DNA from: Streptomyces sp. TG1A-60
GTDB taxonomy: Bacteria; Actinomycetota; Actinomycetes; Streptomycetales; Streptomycetaceae
DNA length: 64,000 bases
Direction: 5' to 3'
Assembly: GCF_037201975.1 (NCBI RefSeq)
Contig: NZ_CP147520.1
Location: forward strand, 1,612,001 to 1,676,000
Part shown: positions 8,948 to 17,378 of the stretch, piece after piece
Numbering within the stretch: the stretch's first letter is position 1
How the letters are laid out: every line of letters begins with the position of its first letter
Program-made: the position numbers and the translations under genes
The notes under the pieces: generated by a model
The model's database searches: none
Seen by the model: the letters and a program-made list of their open reading frames with translations, nothing else
What the model was told of the DNA's origin: nothing

Positions 8948-9837
8948 CACGCGACTCCCTCCGTGCGGGCGGCGGTGCCGCGGTACGACTCCCAGGTCCA
9001 CATCAGCGTGCGGCGGGCCATGACGCCGACCGCGTGGCGGCGGTAGCTCGCGGTGCCCCGGACGTCGTCGATGGGGTTGCAGGCGCCGGCGCAGAGGTCC
9101 GCGAACTGCTTGGCGACCGAGGGGGTGATGATCCTGCCGTTGTCCCAGAAGCCGCCCTCGTCGAGCGCCGCGTTCAGGAACTCCTCGGCGGCCCGGGCAC
9201 GGACCGGGGTCGGCGCGGCCGAGCCGATGCCCGTCCGGACGGTGCGCGTCGACGGGTGGAGGGCCAGTCCGAAGGCGCACACGGCGATGACCATGGCGTT
9301 GCGCGTGCCGACCTTCGAGTACTGCTGCGGGCCGTCCGCCTTGTCGATGTGCACGGCCCGGATCAGCTCGTCCGGCGCGAGGGCGTTGCGCTTCACGCCG
9401 GTGTAGAAGTCGTCGATGGGGATGAGCCGGGAGCCCCGTACGGACTCGGCCTCGACCTGGGCACCCGCCGCGAGAAGGGCCGGGTGGGCGTCGCCGGCCG
9501 GGGAGGCGGTGCCGAGGTTGCCGCCGACGCCCCCGCGGTTGCGGATCTGCGGGGAGGCGACCGTGTGCGAGGCCAGGGCGAGGCCGGGCAGCTCGGGACG
9601 GAGGTGTTCCATGATCCGGGTGTACGACACGGAGGCGCCCAGACTAACCGTTTCCTCGCCGACCTCCCACTCGGAGAGCTCGCCGATGCGGTTCAGGTCG
9701 AGCAGATACTCGGGCCGACGGTGGTCGAAGTTGATCTCGACCATCACATCGGTGCCGCCGGCGATCGGCACAGCGGTGGGGTGCTCGGCCTTCGCGGCGA
9801 GCGCCTCCTCCCAGCTGGCGGGGCGAAGGAAGTCCAT
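8947..9837 (-). CDS. FAD-binding subunit of molybdenum hydroxylase
   Basis: The ATG at 9837 gives MDFLRPASWEEALAAKAEHP, the normal beginning of this family, and a 296-residue protein. The FAD-binding segments PIAGGTDVMVEIN (about residue 27) and GGVGGNLGTASPAGD (about 105) are present, followed by the CO dehydrogenase flavoprotein C-terminal domain. It is the first gene of the operon and overlaps the next by one base. Transcription starts in the 396-base gap shared with the PucR gene. Confidence 0.92.
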   Translation of the reverse strand: MDFLRPASWEEALAAKAEHPTAVPIAGGTDVMVEINFDHRRPEYLLDLNRIGELSEWEVGEETVSLGASVSYTRIMEHLRPELPGLALASHTVASPQIRNRGGVGGNLGTASPAGDAHPALLAAGAQVEAESVRGSRLIPIDDFYTGVKRNALAPDELIRAVHIDKADGPQQYSKVGTRNAMVIAVCAFGLALHPSTRTVRTGIGSAAPTPVRARAAEEFLNAALDEGGFWDNGRIITPSVAKQFADLCAGACNPIDDVRGTASYRRHAVGVMARRTLMWTWESYRGTAARTEGVA

Positions 9838-10233
9838 GTGACCGGCTCTCTTCTTCGTCTCTGTGTCTCGGAGTAGTTCCGTTTGAGCCAGATCGTGTGC
9901 GGCGGGCCCGGCTCGTCCAGGTGCTCTTCCTGTGGATGAAGCCCAGTACACAGCTCCCTCCTCCACCCCGGTCAGTCACGGAAGACATGAAGGAGTTGGC
10001 TGGCCAGGGGGCGCATCTTGTAGATTCGTATGAAGGGAGGCCATCAGCAACCTCTCCGTCTTCCTCTGGAAACATCCAGAACACGGCTGGGGTCCGGCGA
10101 GCGGGATCGTCGAAAGTCCCAGGCCAGCCCTGGAGCTGTCCCGGCCTCCGCGACCACCCTCCTCCGGAAGTCGCGGACACGCTTCCCGGGCGAACCGAAC
10201 GTTGTTTTCGAGACAAGAACGGCGGCGACGAGA
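9838..10233. promoter_or_regulatory. Divergent control region of the Mo-hydroxylase operon and the PucR gene
   Basis: This 396-base gap separates the FAD subunit (minus) from PucR (plus), so it must hold both promoters and any PucR binding site. I see no convincing protein frame and no clear palindrome. Open frames through it lack coding character. A weak purine-rich segment precedes the PucR ATG. Confidence 0.5.
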
Positions 10234-11907
10234 ATGCGCCTGCGCGCACTGCTGGACACCGACGCGCTGGGACTGCGGCTGCTCGGCGGCGAGGACGAGC
10301 TGGACCGCGCCTTGCGCGGTGTGATGACCACCGACCTCAGGGACCCCAGCCGCTACCTCTCCGGCGGCGAGCTGGTGCTGACGGGCCTCGCCTGGCGCCG
10401 CGACGCCGCCGACTCCGAGCCCTTCGTGCGGCTCCTGGCGGGCGCCGGCGTCACCGCGCTGGCCGCCGGGGAGGCCGAGCTGGGCGACATCCCGGAGGAC
10501 CTCGTCGTGGCCTGCGCCCGGCACCGGCTGCCGCTCTTCGCGGTCAACGAGTCGGTGGCCTTCGCGACGATCACCGAGCACGTCGTACGGCAGGTCTCCG
10601 GCGAGCGTGCCGGGGACCTGGCGGCCGTGGTGGACCGGCACCGCCGGATGATGACCTCCGGCCCGGCGGGCGGCGGCCCGGACGTCGTCCTGGACCTCCT
10701 CGGCTCCGACCTGGACCTCAGGGCCTGGGTGCTCTCCCCCGCCGGCCGGCTCATCGCGGGCCCCAAGGCCGCCGGGCCCGCCCTCCCCGCCGGGCTGTGC
10801 GCGCGGCTGGCCGCCGAGCACCTGGCGGCGACGCGCACGGGACGGCGCGGACCGCACCGCGTGACCGTCGGCACCACGATCTACTCGCTCTTCCCGATCA
10901 GCACCGCGGGCCGCGGGCCCGACGGAGCCCGCGACGAACGCGAGACGGTGCTGTCCGACTGGCTCCTCGCGGTCGAGGCCGACGCCGGGGACTGGCCCGC
11001 CGAGCGGCTCGACCTGCTGGACGGTGTCACGCAACTGATCGCGGTCGAGCGGGACCGGCGCGACGCGGCCCGTACGGTACGGCGGCGGCTCGCCCGGGAG
11101 GTCCTGGAGCTGGTGCAGGCGGGGTCCGCGCCCGCCGAGATCGCGGCCCGGCTGCGGGTCGCCGCGCCGGTGCTGCTGCCGGGCCTCGGGGCGGCGCCGC
11201 ACTGGCAGGTCGTCGTGGCCCGGGTCGAGTGGGACGGCGGCGACGCCGACGGCGGGCCGCTCACCCAGGCGCTCCTGGAGGAGATCCTCGTCGACCCCCG
11301 GTCGACGGGCCCCGAGCCGTCGGACCGTATCGCCGTCGCCCACTCGGGTGAGGAGGCCATCGCCCTCGTCCCCCTCCCGGCGGCCTCCTCGGCACACGAC
11401 CCCTCCGAGTCCGGCATCCACGCCGACACGCTCCTCGCGGCCGTACGGGACCCGCTGACGGCCGGCCTCGACGACGACGGGCGGCTCACCCTCGGCGTCA
11501 GCGCGGCCGTGCACTCGGCCGAGGGCCTGCGCGGCGCCCTGGAGGAGGCCCGGCACGCCCGCCGGGTGGCGGCGGCCCGCTCCGGCCGGGTGTGCGCGGC
11601 CGGCCACCAGGAACTGGCCTCCCACGTGCTGCTCCTCCCCTTCGTCCCCGACGACGTGCGCCGCGCCTTCACGGCCCGCCTCCTCGATCCCCTGCGCGAC
11701 TACGACCGCAGGCACCGCGCCGAGCTGATCCCCACGCTGGAGGCGTTCCTGGACTGCGACGGCTCCTGGACGCGCTGTGCCGCTCGGCTCCACCTGCACG
11801 TCAACACGTTGCGGTACCGGGTGGGCCGCATCGAGCAGTTGACGAGCCGGGACCTCTCCCGCCTGGAGGACAAGCTCGACTTCTTCCTGGCCCTGCGCAT
11901 GAGCTGA
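10234..11907 (+). CDS. PucR family transcriptional regulator
   Basis: The 557-residue product begins MRLRALLDTDALGLRLLGG, the hallmark of the PucR-type N-terminal ligand-binding domain (about 1-120). It has a central GGDEF-like/CdaR segment, and ends with a PucR C-terminal HTH (HLHVNTLRYRVGRIEQL near residue 525). PucR regulators activate purine-degradation genes in response to pathway metabolites such as allantoin. The ATG at 10234 matches the conserved N-terminus although the frame is open upstream. It is divergent from the xanthine dehydrogenase-type operon, its likely target. Confidence 0.9.
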   Translation: MRLRALLDTDALGLRLLGGEDELDRALRGVMTTDLRDPSRYLSGGELVLTGLAWRRDAADSEPFVRLLAGAGVTALAAGEAELGDIPEDLVVACARHRLPLFAVNESVAFATITEHVVRQVSGERAGDLAAVVDRHRRMMTSGPAGGGPDVVLDLLGSDLDLRAWVLSPAGRLIAGPKAAGPALPAGLCARLAAEHLAATRTGRRGPHRVTVGTTIYSLFPISTAGRGPDGARDERETVLSDWLLAVEADAGDWPAERLDLLDGVTQLIAVERDRRDAARTVRRRLAREVLELVQAGSAPAEIAARLRVAAPVLLPGLGAAPHWQVVVARVEWDGGDADGGPLTQALLEEILVDPRSTGPEPSDRIAVAHSGEEAIALVPLPAASSAHDPSESGIHADTLLAAVRDPLTAGLDDDGRLTLGVSAAVHSAEGLRGALEEARHARRVAAARSGRVCAAGHQELASHVLLLPFVPDDVRRAFTARLLDPLRDYDRRHRAELIPTLEAFLDCDGSWTRCAARLHLHVNTLRYRVGRIEQLTSRDLSRLEDKLDFFLALRMS

Positions 11908-12057
11908 GGTCGAGGGGTCGTGGCCGGGGGGTCCCTGTGCGCCGTCCGCACCCCATGACTTTGTGAATTCCTTCACCCGCCCCCTGGCCCGACCCCGGAA
12001 TTCGTGCTGAGATGCCGCCACCACTCAAAGCTCAAGGGCGTGCTCGGGGAGGGCAAC

Positions 12058-12831
12058 GTGGCGCACACCGCCATGTCTGGTAACGGAACGACCGCTGGTG
12101 ACGATCCACTCCAGACCGCGGTATGGCGGTTGCGCTCACGCGCCTGCTGGGTCGACGCGGCAGCCCTGATCGAACCCGTCAGCCCACAGGCCTCGCTCCA
12201 GCGGACCGCGCTGCTCGTCGAGCGCTGTCTCTACACCGAGCAGGGCTGGGAGGACGCCGAGGACGCGCTGCGCACGGCCGAGGCGCGGGCCCGGACCGAC
12301 GACGAGCGGGGCGCGGCGGCCTGTGAGCGCGGCCAACTGGCGTACGCGGCCACGCTGCTCGGCGTCCGCGACCGCTCCGACGAGGCGCGGGCCGCGCTCG
12401 GCCGGGCGGCGGCCCTGATCGCCCCCGGCGCCCCCGGCCGGGCCCTGCTCGACTTCCGCCGGGGCGTCCTCGCCGAGAACCTGGCCCTCTCCCCGCAGGC
12501 CGCCCGCGCCGCCTATCGCCGCGCCCACGCCGGCGCCACCGCCCACAACGACCAGCTCCTGCAGTCCTTCACCTGGCGCCACCTTGCCGGACTCGCCCTC
12601 CGCGACGGCGAGTTGGCCGAGGCCCGTCACGGCTTCGCCGAGTCCCTGCGCATCCGGGAGGAGTTGGGCTACCTCGTCGGTACCGCCCCCGCCCTCGTCT
12701 CCCTCGCCGACACCGAAGCCGAGCCGGAGGCCTCCCGCCTGCGCGAGGAGGCCCGCCGCCTGTTCCGTCTGCTGGGCGGCGTACCGACCTGGCTGGCACG
12801 CCAGTTGGCGCCACCGGCGGCGACGGCGTGA
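12058..12831 (+). CDS. Tetratricopeptide-like hypothetical protein
   Basis: A GTG at 12058 preceded by GGGGAGGG gives 257 residues. The sequence is almost all helical and Ala/Leu/Arg rich, with repeated two-helix units of the TPR type (for example ERGQLAYAATLLGVRDRSDE and WRHLAGLALRDGELAEARHG). No catalytic motif, signal peptide or membrane segment is visible. TPR-like proteins act as scaffolds or regulators, but I do not recognise a specific family. The gene is convergent with the FadR-type regulator at 12959. Confidence 0.7.
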   Translation: MAHTAMSGNGTTAGDDPLQTAVWRLRSRACWVDAAALIEPVSPQASLQRTALLVERCLYTEQGWEDAEDALRTAEARARTDDERGAAACERGQLAYAATLLGVRDRSDEARAALGRAAALIAPGAPGRALLDFRRGVLAENLALSPQAARAAYRRAHAGATAHNDQLLQSFTWRHLAGLALRDGELAEARHGFAESLRIREELGYLVGTAPALVSLADTEAEPEASRLREEARRLFRLLGGVPTWLARQLAPPAATA

Positions 12832-12958
12832 GCGGGGGCGCGCCGACGGTGCGACTGCCGGACAGATGGTTGCTCGCCTGAGTGCGCGAGGTGGTCGCGC
12901 AGGTCCCACACGACCGGCAGCCGAGAACGCTCCGCGGCCTACGGCGCCGGCTCGCCTC

Positions 12959-13846
12959 TCAACCGGCCGCGCCGAAGTGCGTCTCCACCAGACAACAGGC
13001 CGCTTCCAGGTCCTGCGCCACCAACGCGTCCAACAACGCGAGGTGCTCCGCTGCATCCGCCATCAGCTCGGTACGGCCGCCCCCGGCCCCGCCCACGTGG
13101 CCGACGGTGAGCGGCAGTTGCGTACGCCGGTGCAGGTCGTCGGCGATCTGCAGCAGTTGCTGGTTCCCGGCCAGCCCCAGCACCCCCCGGTGAAAGGCCC
13201 GGTCCGCCTCCCCGTACGCGGCCCGGCACCCGGACGACGCGGCCCGCGCCGTCCCCTCGGCGAGCGGCCTCAGCTCGGCCCACCGGTCGGCCGGCAGCGT
13301 ATGCGCGAGCCGCATGATCACCGGTACCTGGAGCAGCGCCCGCACCTCCGCGAGCTCGGCCAGTTCCCGGGCGCCCCGTCGTACGACACGGAAGCCCCGG
13401 TTGGGCACGACCTCGACGGCGCCCTCGACGGCCAGTTGCTGCATCGCCTCCCGGACGGGGGTCGCCGAGACCCCGAACCGCTCACCGAGCGCGGGCGCCG
13501 AGTACACCTCCCCCGGCGTCAGGTCCCCGCCCGCGAGCGCGGCACGCAGCGCGTCGAGGATCTGCCCCCGCACGGAGGCCCGCTGGACGACCGGGCGCCC
13601 CTGCGCGCGGGGCAGCGGGAACGGCGTCTCGCTGTGCGTGTGCTCACCCCGCGCCGCATCCGCCACGGGACCGGTGTCGCCGCGTACCGCCGCCGGGCCG
13701 CCGTCCGCCGCGATGCCCCGCTCCCGGTCGACGTCCGCGACCTGGGGCTGTGCGGGGACGCGATAGGCCGAGGCCGACCGGACGGCGGCGGCCTCCGGCG
13801 CACTCGGACCAGCGGCCTGGCGCACGCGAGGTCCGGCCTGCTCCAC
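12959..13846 (-). CDS. GntR family (FadR/FCD) transcriptional regulator
   Basis: From a GTG at 13846 with a GGAGGAGG ribosome site, the product is 295 residues. An Ala/Pro-rich leader of about 95 residues precedes a winged HTH (VRGQILDALRAALAGGDL, then FGVSATPVREAMQQLAVEG). A C-terminal all-helical FCD-type ligand domain follows (ELAEVRALLQVPVIMRLA to the AFHRGVLGLAGN motif). FCD regulators sense carboxylates such as sugar acids. The long disordered leader is unusual and suggests the real start could be internal. The neighbours do not reveal the target. Confidence 0.85.
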   Translation of the reverse strand: MEQAGPRVRQAAGPSAPEAAAVRSASAYRVPAQPQVADVDRERGIAADGGPAAVRGDTGPVADAARGEHTHSETPFPLPRAQGRPVVQRASVRGQILDALRAALAGGDLTPGEVYSAPALGERFGVSATPVREAMQQLAVEGAVEVVPNRGFRVVRRGARELAELAEVRALLQVPVIMRLAHTLPADRWAELRPLAEGTARAASSGCRAAYGEADRAFHRGVLGLAGNQQLLQIADDLHRRTQLPLTVGHVGGAGGGRTELMADAAEHLALLDALVAQDLEAACCLVETHFGAAG

Positions 13847-14039
13847 GGGTCCTCCTCCGAGCCGAGTCGTGTGTCGCGCAGCGCGGCCGACGGGATACAT
13901 GGGGCACTCGGGGGCCTCGCACCACACGCGACCCGGGCGGGCACGGCGCAAGGACCCCGTAGGTCACTACTGGGGTTGTTACCGGTCGTAAAGCACCATA
14001 GGCGCACATGCCCTCAGTTCAAACCTCGACCACCTCGGG

Positions 14040-14058
14040 TAAGGTAAGCCTTACTTGG
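14040..14058. promoter_or_regulatory. Iron box (DtxR/IdeR-DmdR type operator)
   Basis: The 19-base site TAAGGTAAGCCTTACTTGG matches 16 of 19 positions of the DtxR/IdeR consensus TWAGGTWAGSCTWACCTWA as I know it; the first 14 positions match perfectly. It ends 28 bases before the start of a FhuF-like reductase gene, exactly where an iron-responsive repressor would act. Repression under iron sufficiency is inferred from the family. Confidence 0.8.
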
Positions 14059-14086
14059 TGGCGACTGGTGAAACGGCGGTCTCCGC

Positions 14087-14952
14087 ATGCCCCACCCAGC
14101 ACCGGCACCGGCCCCCACTTCGCGCACGTCGCCCGTCACGGCCGCGTACGCCCGCCTGACCGAGATCCTGCCGATGATGAGCGTGACGGAACTCTCCCCC
14201 GTGGATCCACTGCCCGACGGCGATGGGTGGGTCTCCGCCGCCGGACTCGCGGCGGCGGGCGCCGAGTTCGACGCGTTCCTCGCCTGGGACGAGACGCAGA
14301 TACGGCGGGACCACGGCCGCGCGGGCCGCCCGGACGTCGTGGCGGCCTTCGGACTGCACCGGTACTCCTGGTATGCCTGCCTGCTCTTCACGGTGCCCTG
14401 GTTCCTGCACCGCCGGGTGCCTCGCTTCCGCGCCGAGCAGATGGCGTTCCAGCGCGAGCGGAGCCGGCTGGCGGTGCGTGGCGAAACGTTCAGCTGCCTG
14501 CCGGGCGATCCGGCCGCGGCCGAGCCCGGTGCCCACGTGGTCCCGGACGAGGAGGCGCTGCGGGCGGAGGTGCGGGCGGCCCGGCCGAGCACATAGAACC
14601 GGTGCTCGGCGGTTTCGGCCCCCGTATGCGGCGGCGCGGGCGCGCGCTGTGGGGCATGGCGACCGACGAGATCGTCGAGGGGATCTGGTACATCGCCGAA
14701 CTCCTGGGCGCGGACGAGCAGGAGCGCTGCCGACACGAGCTGGAACTGCTGCTGCCGGGCGCGACCAAGCCGTACGTGGGCGCCGCGGGGTTCCGCGAAC
14801 CGACCGGCCCCGGCGGTGAGTCGCTGCCCACCCGCGACCGGGTGAGCTGCTGCATGTTCTACACGCTGGAGCCCGAGGACACCTGTGCCACCTGCCCGCG
14901 TGCGTGCGAGGCCGAGCGGATCGCCAAGTTGACGGCGTCCGCCGCCATGTGA
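14087..14952 (+). pseudogene. FhuF-like (2Fe-2S) ferric-siderophore reductase, frameshifted
   Basis: The N-terminal part (14087-14596) reads 169 residues and then hits a stop. The remainder continues without interruption in the frame one base earlier, beginning AEHIEPVLGGFGPRM and ending with the FhuF C-terminal cluster motif SCCMF, then CATCPRAC. Near 14580 the intact sequence would read ...RAA-x-AEHIEP, so one missing base in the GC-rich run around 14576-14586 explains the break. FhuF proteins reduce ferric siderophores to release iron in the cytoplasm. An iron box precedes it. Either the gene is broken in this strain or the base was lost in sequencing. Everything else, including the four cluster cysteines, looks intact. 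Confidence 0.8.
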
Positions 14953-15278
14953 CGATCCCTCCCCTCGCCTCACCCGACGACCCCCCGGCGATCGCCCGCG
15001 GTTGTGTGCCGTAAGATCCACTCCGGTCGGGGTTCTCGTTGGTCACAGGTGGTTCACGAATTCCTCACTTCTCGCGGGAACTTTCCGTGGAACCACTCGA
15101 ACGGGTAATCTCACTCGCACTCAACTCCCGTCCCTCGCGCGGTAGTTCGAGCAGAATGCCGCCTGGCGTCACTCATCGCACTTCCTTGGCGGTCTCTTGC
15201 CCCGAAACCCCCTGAGGGCCGCGAGGATTGGGCCACCATGGCGGGCGTTACGCCCTATCCCAATGCAAGGGACCCCTG
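14953..15278. other. Intergenic region upstream of the DUF2637 gene
   Basis: This stretch of 326 bases has no convincing coding frame. It is less GC-rich than its surroundings around 15040-15110, which is typical of promoter regions, and must hold the promoter of the membrane protein gene. A GGGTAA hexamer near 15103 resembles a stress-sigma -10 but I could not pair it convincingly with a -35. Confidence 0.4.
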
Positions 15279-16346
15279 ATGAGATTGACCGACATATCGC
15301 TGAACTGGCTGCTTCCGGGCGCCGTACTGCTCCTGGGCATGCTGGCGGCGGTTGCGGTGCTCGCGCGCGGCAAGCGCTCCGGGGAGCACGCGAAGACCGA
15401 GGATTCCTGGGAACGCAGCGAGGAGCGCCGCAGGCGCAAGGAGGCCCTCTACGGCACGGCCTCCTACATCCTTCTCTTCTGCTGTGCCGCGGTCGCCGCC
15501 GCGCTCTCCTTCCGCGGCCTGGTCGGCTTCGGCGAACAGAACCTGGGCCTCACCGACGGGTGGCAGTACCTGGTTCCGTTCGGCCTCGACGGCGCCGCCA
15601 TGTTCTGCTCGGTCCTCGCGGTGCGCGAGGCCAGCCACGGTGACGCGGCCCTCGGCTCCCGGATACTCGTCTGGACGTTCGCCGGTGCGGCGGCCTGGTT
15701 CAACTGGGTGCACGCGCCCAGGGGCCTCGGCCACGACGGCGCCCCGCAGTTCTTCGCCGGCATGTCCCTGTCCGCCGCGGTTCTCTTCGACCGCGCGCTG
15801 AAGCAGACCCGCCGGGCCGCACTGCGCGAGCAGGGTCTCGTCCCGCGTCCGCTGCCGCAGATCCGTGTCGTCCGCTGGCTGCGGGCCCCCCGCGAGACGT
15901 ACAGGGCCTGGTCGCTGATGCTCCTGGAGGGCGTGCGCAGCCTGGACGAGGCCGTGGACGAGGTCCGCGAGGACAAGCGGATCAAGGAAGAGACCCGGAC
16001 GCGCAAGCGCGAGCAGGAGCGTCTGGAGCGCGCACACCTCAAGGCGATCAGCCGGGGCCACCGGGGCCTGCCGGGTCGTGGCGGTGGCGGCGGTGGCGGC
16101 GGCGGCGGCGGACGCCAGGTGGACACCACGGTGGAGCGCGTGCCCGCCGCCCAGGTCGCCTCGGAGCCTGCCATATCGACACCGGAGCAGCTGCCCGTAC
16201 GTACGCGTCCCTCCCTGCAGCCCGTGCGCAACGGCGCTGACAAGTCGATCACCGTCGACCTCACCGCGGAGGACGACACCATGGCCCTGCCACGGCTCGA
16301 CTCCCTGGAGCGCAAGCTCAAGGACCTTGAGCAGCAGTTCGGCTGA
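15279..16346 (+). CDS. DUF2637 (SpdB-like) membrane protein
   Basis: The ATG at 15279 gives a 355-residue protein. It has an N-terminal membrane helix (WLLPGAVLLLGMLAAVAVL) and three more around residues 65-85, 100-118 and 130-150 within the DUF2637 domain. A charged coiled-coil-like cytoplasmic part follows (about 225-265), then a run of 11 consecutive glycines and a C-terminal amphipathic helix. DUF2637 occurs in Streptomyces chromosomes and, as SpdB-type proteins, on conjugative plasmids, where it is linked to plasmid spread. No conjugation gene lies nearby, so here it is probably a core chromosomal member of unknown role. A strong terminator follows. Confidence 0.85.
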   Translation: MRLTDISLNWLLPGAVLLLGMLAAVAVLARGKRSGEHAKTEDSWERSEERRRRKEALYGTASYILLFCCAAVAAALSFRGLVGFGEQNLGLTDGWQYLVPFGLDGAAMFCSVLAVREASHGDAALGSRILVWTFAGAAAWFNWVHAPRGLGHDGAPQFFAGMSLSAAVLFDRALKQTRRAALREQGLVPRPLPQIRVVRWLRAPRETYRAWSLMLLEGVRSLDEAVDEVREDKRIKEETRTRKREQERLERAHLKAISRGHRGLPGRGGGGGGGGGGGRQVDTTVERVPAAQVASEPAISTPEQLPVRTRPSLQPVRNGADKSITVDLTAEDDTMALPRLDSLERKLKDLEQQFG

Positions 16347-16360
16347 TCCGAACCGCACAT

Positions 16361-16397
16361 CGGACCGGGGCGCGGCATCAAGCCGCGCCCCGGTCCG
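16361..16397. terminator. Strong intrinsic terminator
   Basis: A perfect 16-base stem (16361-16376 with 16382-16397) closes a 5-base loop, followed by TTTCCCGTT. It sits 14 bases after the DUF2637 stop and between convergent genes, so it may terminate transcription from both sides. Confidence 0.9.
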
Positions 16398-16449
16398 TTT
16401 CCCGTTCGGCGTCCTCCCGCGACGCGGACCGGTCGCCAGGGGCGGCCCC

Positions 16450-16986
16450 TTACGTCAGTCCGCCGTCCAGGTCGAACCACACCGCCTTGCCCACGCCGTG
16501 CGCCCGTACCCCCCAGGCGTCGGCGAGGGACTGGACGAGGAGGAGGCCACGACCATGGGTGCCGTCGTCGGTCCTGGGCATCCTGGGTCTGGGCCTGCGT
16601 GCCACGAAATCCCGTACTTCCACGTGCAGTCCGCGCGGTGAGACGGTGGCGGTCAGCACCGCGTCGTGGTCGGTGTGGATGAGCGCGTTGGTCACCAGCT
16701 CGCTCGTCAGCAGCTCCGCTGTCTCCGATCTCCCCGGCCGCCCCCATTGCCGCAGCAGCTCCCGCAGGGCCCGGCGGGCCTCGGGCACCGCCCTCAGGTC
16801 CGCCCGCCCGAGTCTGCGCCTGAGCTGTCCGGCACCGGCCTTGCCCGTCGTGCCGCCGGCCGCTTCCCCCACCGCTTCCGCCAAGAAGGCCCCTATCGCC
16901 ACAGGGCCGCCCCCTCGTGCCTGCCTCTCCATGCCCCCCGCCCACGCGCCGATGTCGATTCCCCCTCCTGCCTCGAACACGTACAC
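16450..16986 (-). CDS. HATPase-domain anti-sigma-factor-like kinase
   Basis: The C-terminal 110 residues form a GHKL ATPase of the SpoIIAB/RsbW type: LLTSELVTNALIH is the N box, and THGRGLLLVQSLADAWGV carries the G2 region. Such proteins bind sigma factors or phosphorylate anti-anti-sigma factors. I chose GTG 16986 (178 residues, starting VYVFEAGGGIDIG). An ATG at 16932 is an alternative, since both have weak ribosome sites. A PP2C-like gene lies upstream on the same strand and two strong palindromes lie between them. The partner sigma or STAS protein is not in the window. Confidence 0.8.
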   Translation of the reverse strand: MYVFEAGGGIDIGAWAGGMERQARGGGPVAIGAFLAEAVGEAAGGTTGKAGAGQLRRRLGRADLRAVPEARRALRELLRQWGRPGRSETAELLTSELVTNALIHTDHDAVLTATVSPRGLHVEVRDFVARRPRPRMPRTDDGTHGRGLLLVQSLADAWGVRAHGVGKAVWFDLDGGLT

Positions 16987-17094
16987 GGGGAACCATCCCC
17001 CGTCCGGATCGCGGCACTCATGTCGAATCGCCAACGACCTTCCGTACGCTTTCAAACGCACAGGGTCAAGCCAGCTGTCAGGCCCATGTGAAGC

Positions 17095-17113
17095 GTTTCC
17101 CGGCCCGGGAAAC
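17095..17113. promoter_or_regulatory. 19-base perfect palindrome, candidate operator
   Basis: GTTTCCCGG, one central base, then CCGGGAAAC make a perfect 9+9 palindrome about 110 bases upstream of the HATPase start. A compact site with a 1-base centre is more like a regulator binding site than a terminator. The protein that binds it is unknown. Confidence 0.5.
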
Positions 17114-17204
17114 CACCGCACACGCCGACGAACCCGACGCCGCGCCCTCTCCGGGCGACCCCGGCGGGGCCCCGACCGCCGGGACCGATGGCCCACGTGG
17201 AGCT

Positions 17205-17236
17205 GCCGTATCCGGCCGTATACCACCGGATACGGC
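17205..17236. promoter_or_regulatory. Inverted repeat in the HATPase/PP2C intergenic region
   Basis: GCCGTATCCGG and CCGGATACGGC are perfect 11-base inverted arms separated by 10 bases that themselves contain CGTATAC. The 392-base gap 16987-17378 has no coding frame I trust; its notable content is this repeat and the palindrome at 17095. Wide two-arm sites like this suit a dimer binding two DNA turns apart. Role inferred. Confidence 0.45.
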
Positions 17237-17378
17237 TGCCGTACGGGCGCCGCGTCCCCCGCACAAGGCGGGCCACTCGCCCCGATGATGCCGATTGGCC
17301 GGAATCCTGCGCTGGTACAGGCCAACGCGCGGCCGGGCGGGACTGGTTGACACCCGTCCGTGTCGGCCGTGGTCCTTG

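Noticed and set aside
16078..16113. GGC/GGT-rich run as a regulatory repeat
   Set aside because: It is in frame and encodes a polyglycine linker in the DUF2637 protein.
15279..16346. SpdB-like DUF2637 protein as sign of an integrated conjugative plasmid
   Set aside because: No replication, transfer (tra/FtsK-like), integrase or attachment site is nearby. Chromosomal DUF2637 proteins are common in streptomycetes.
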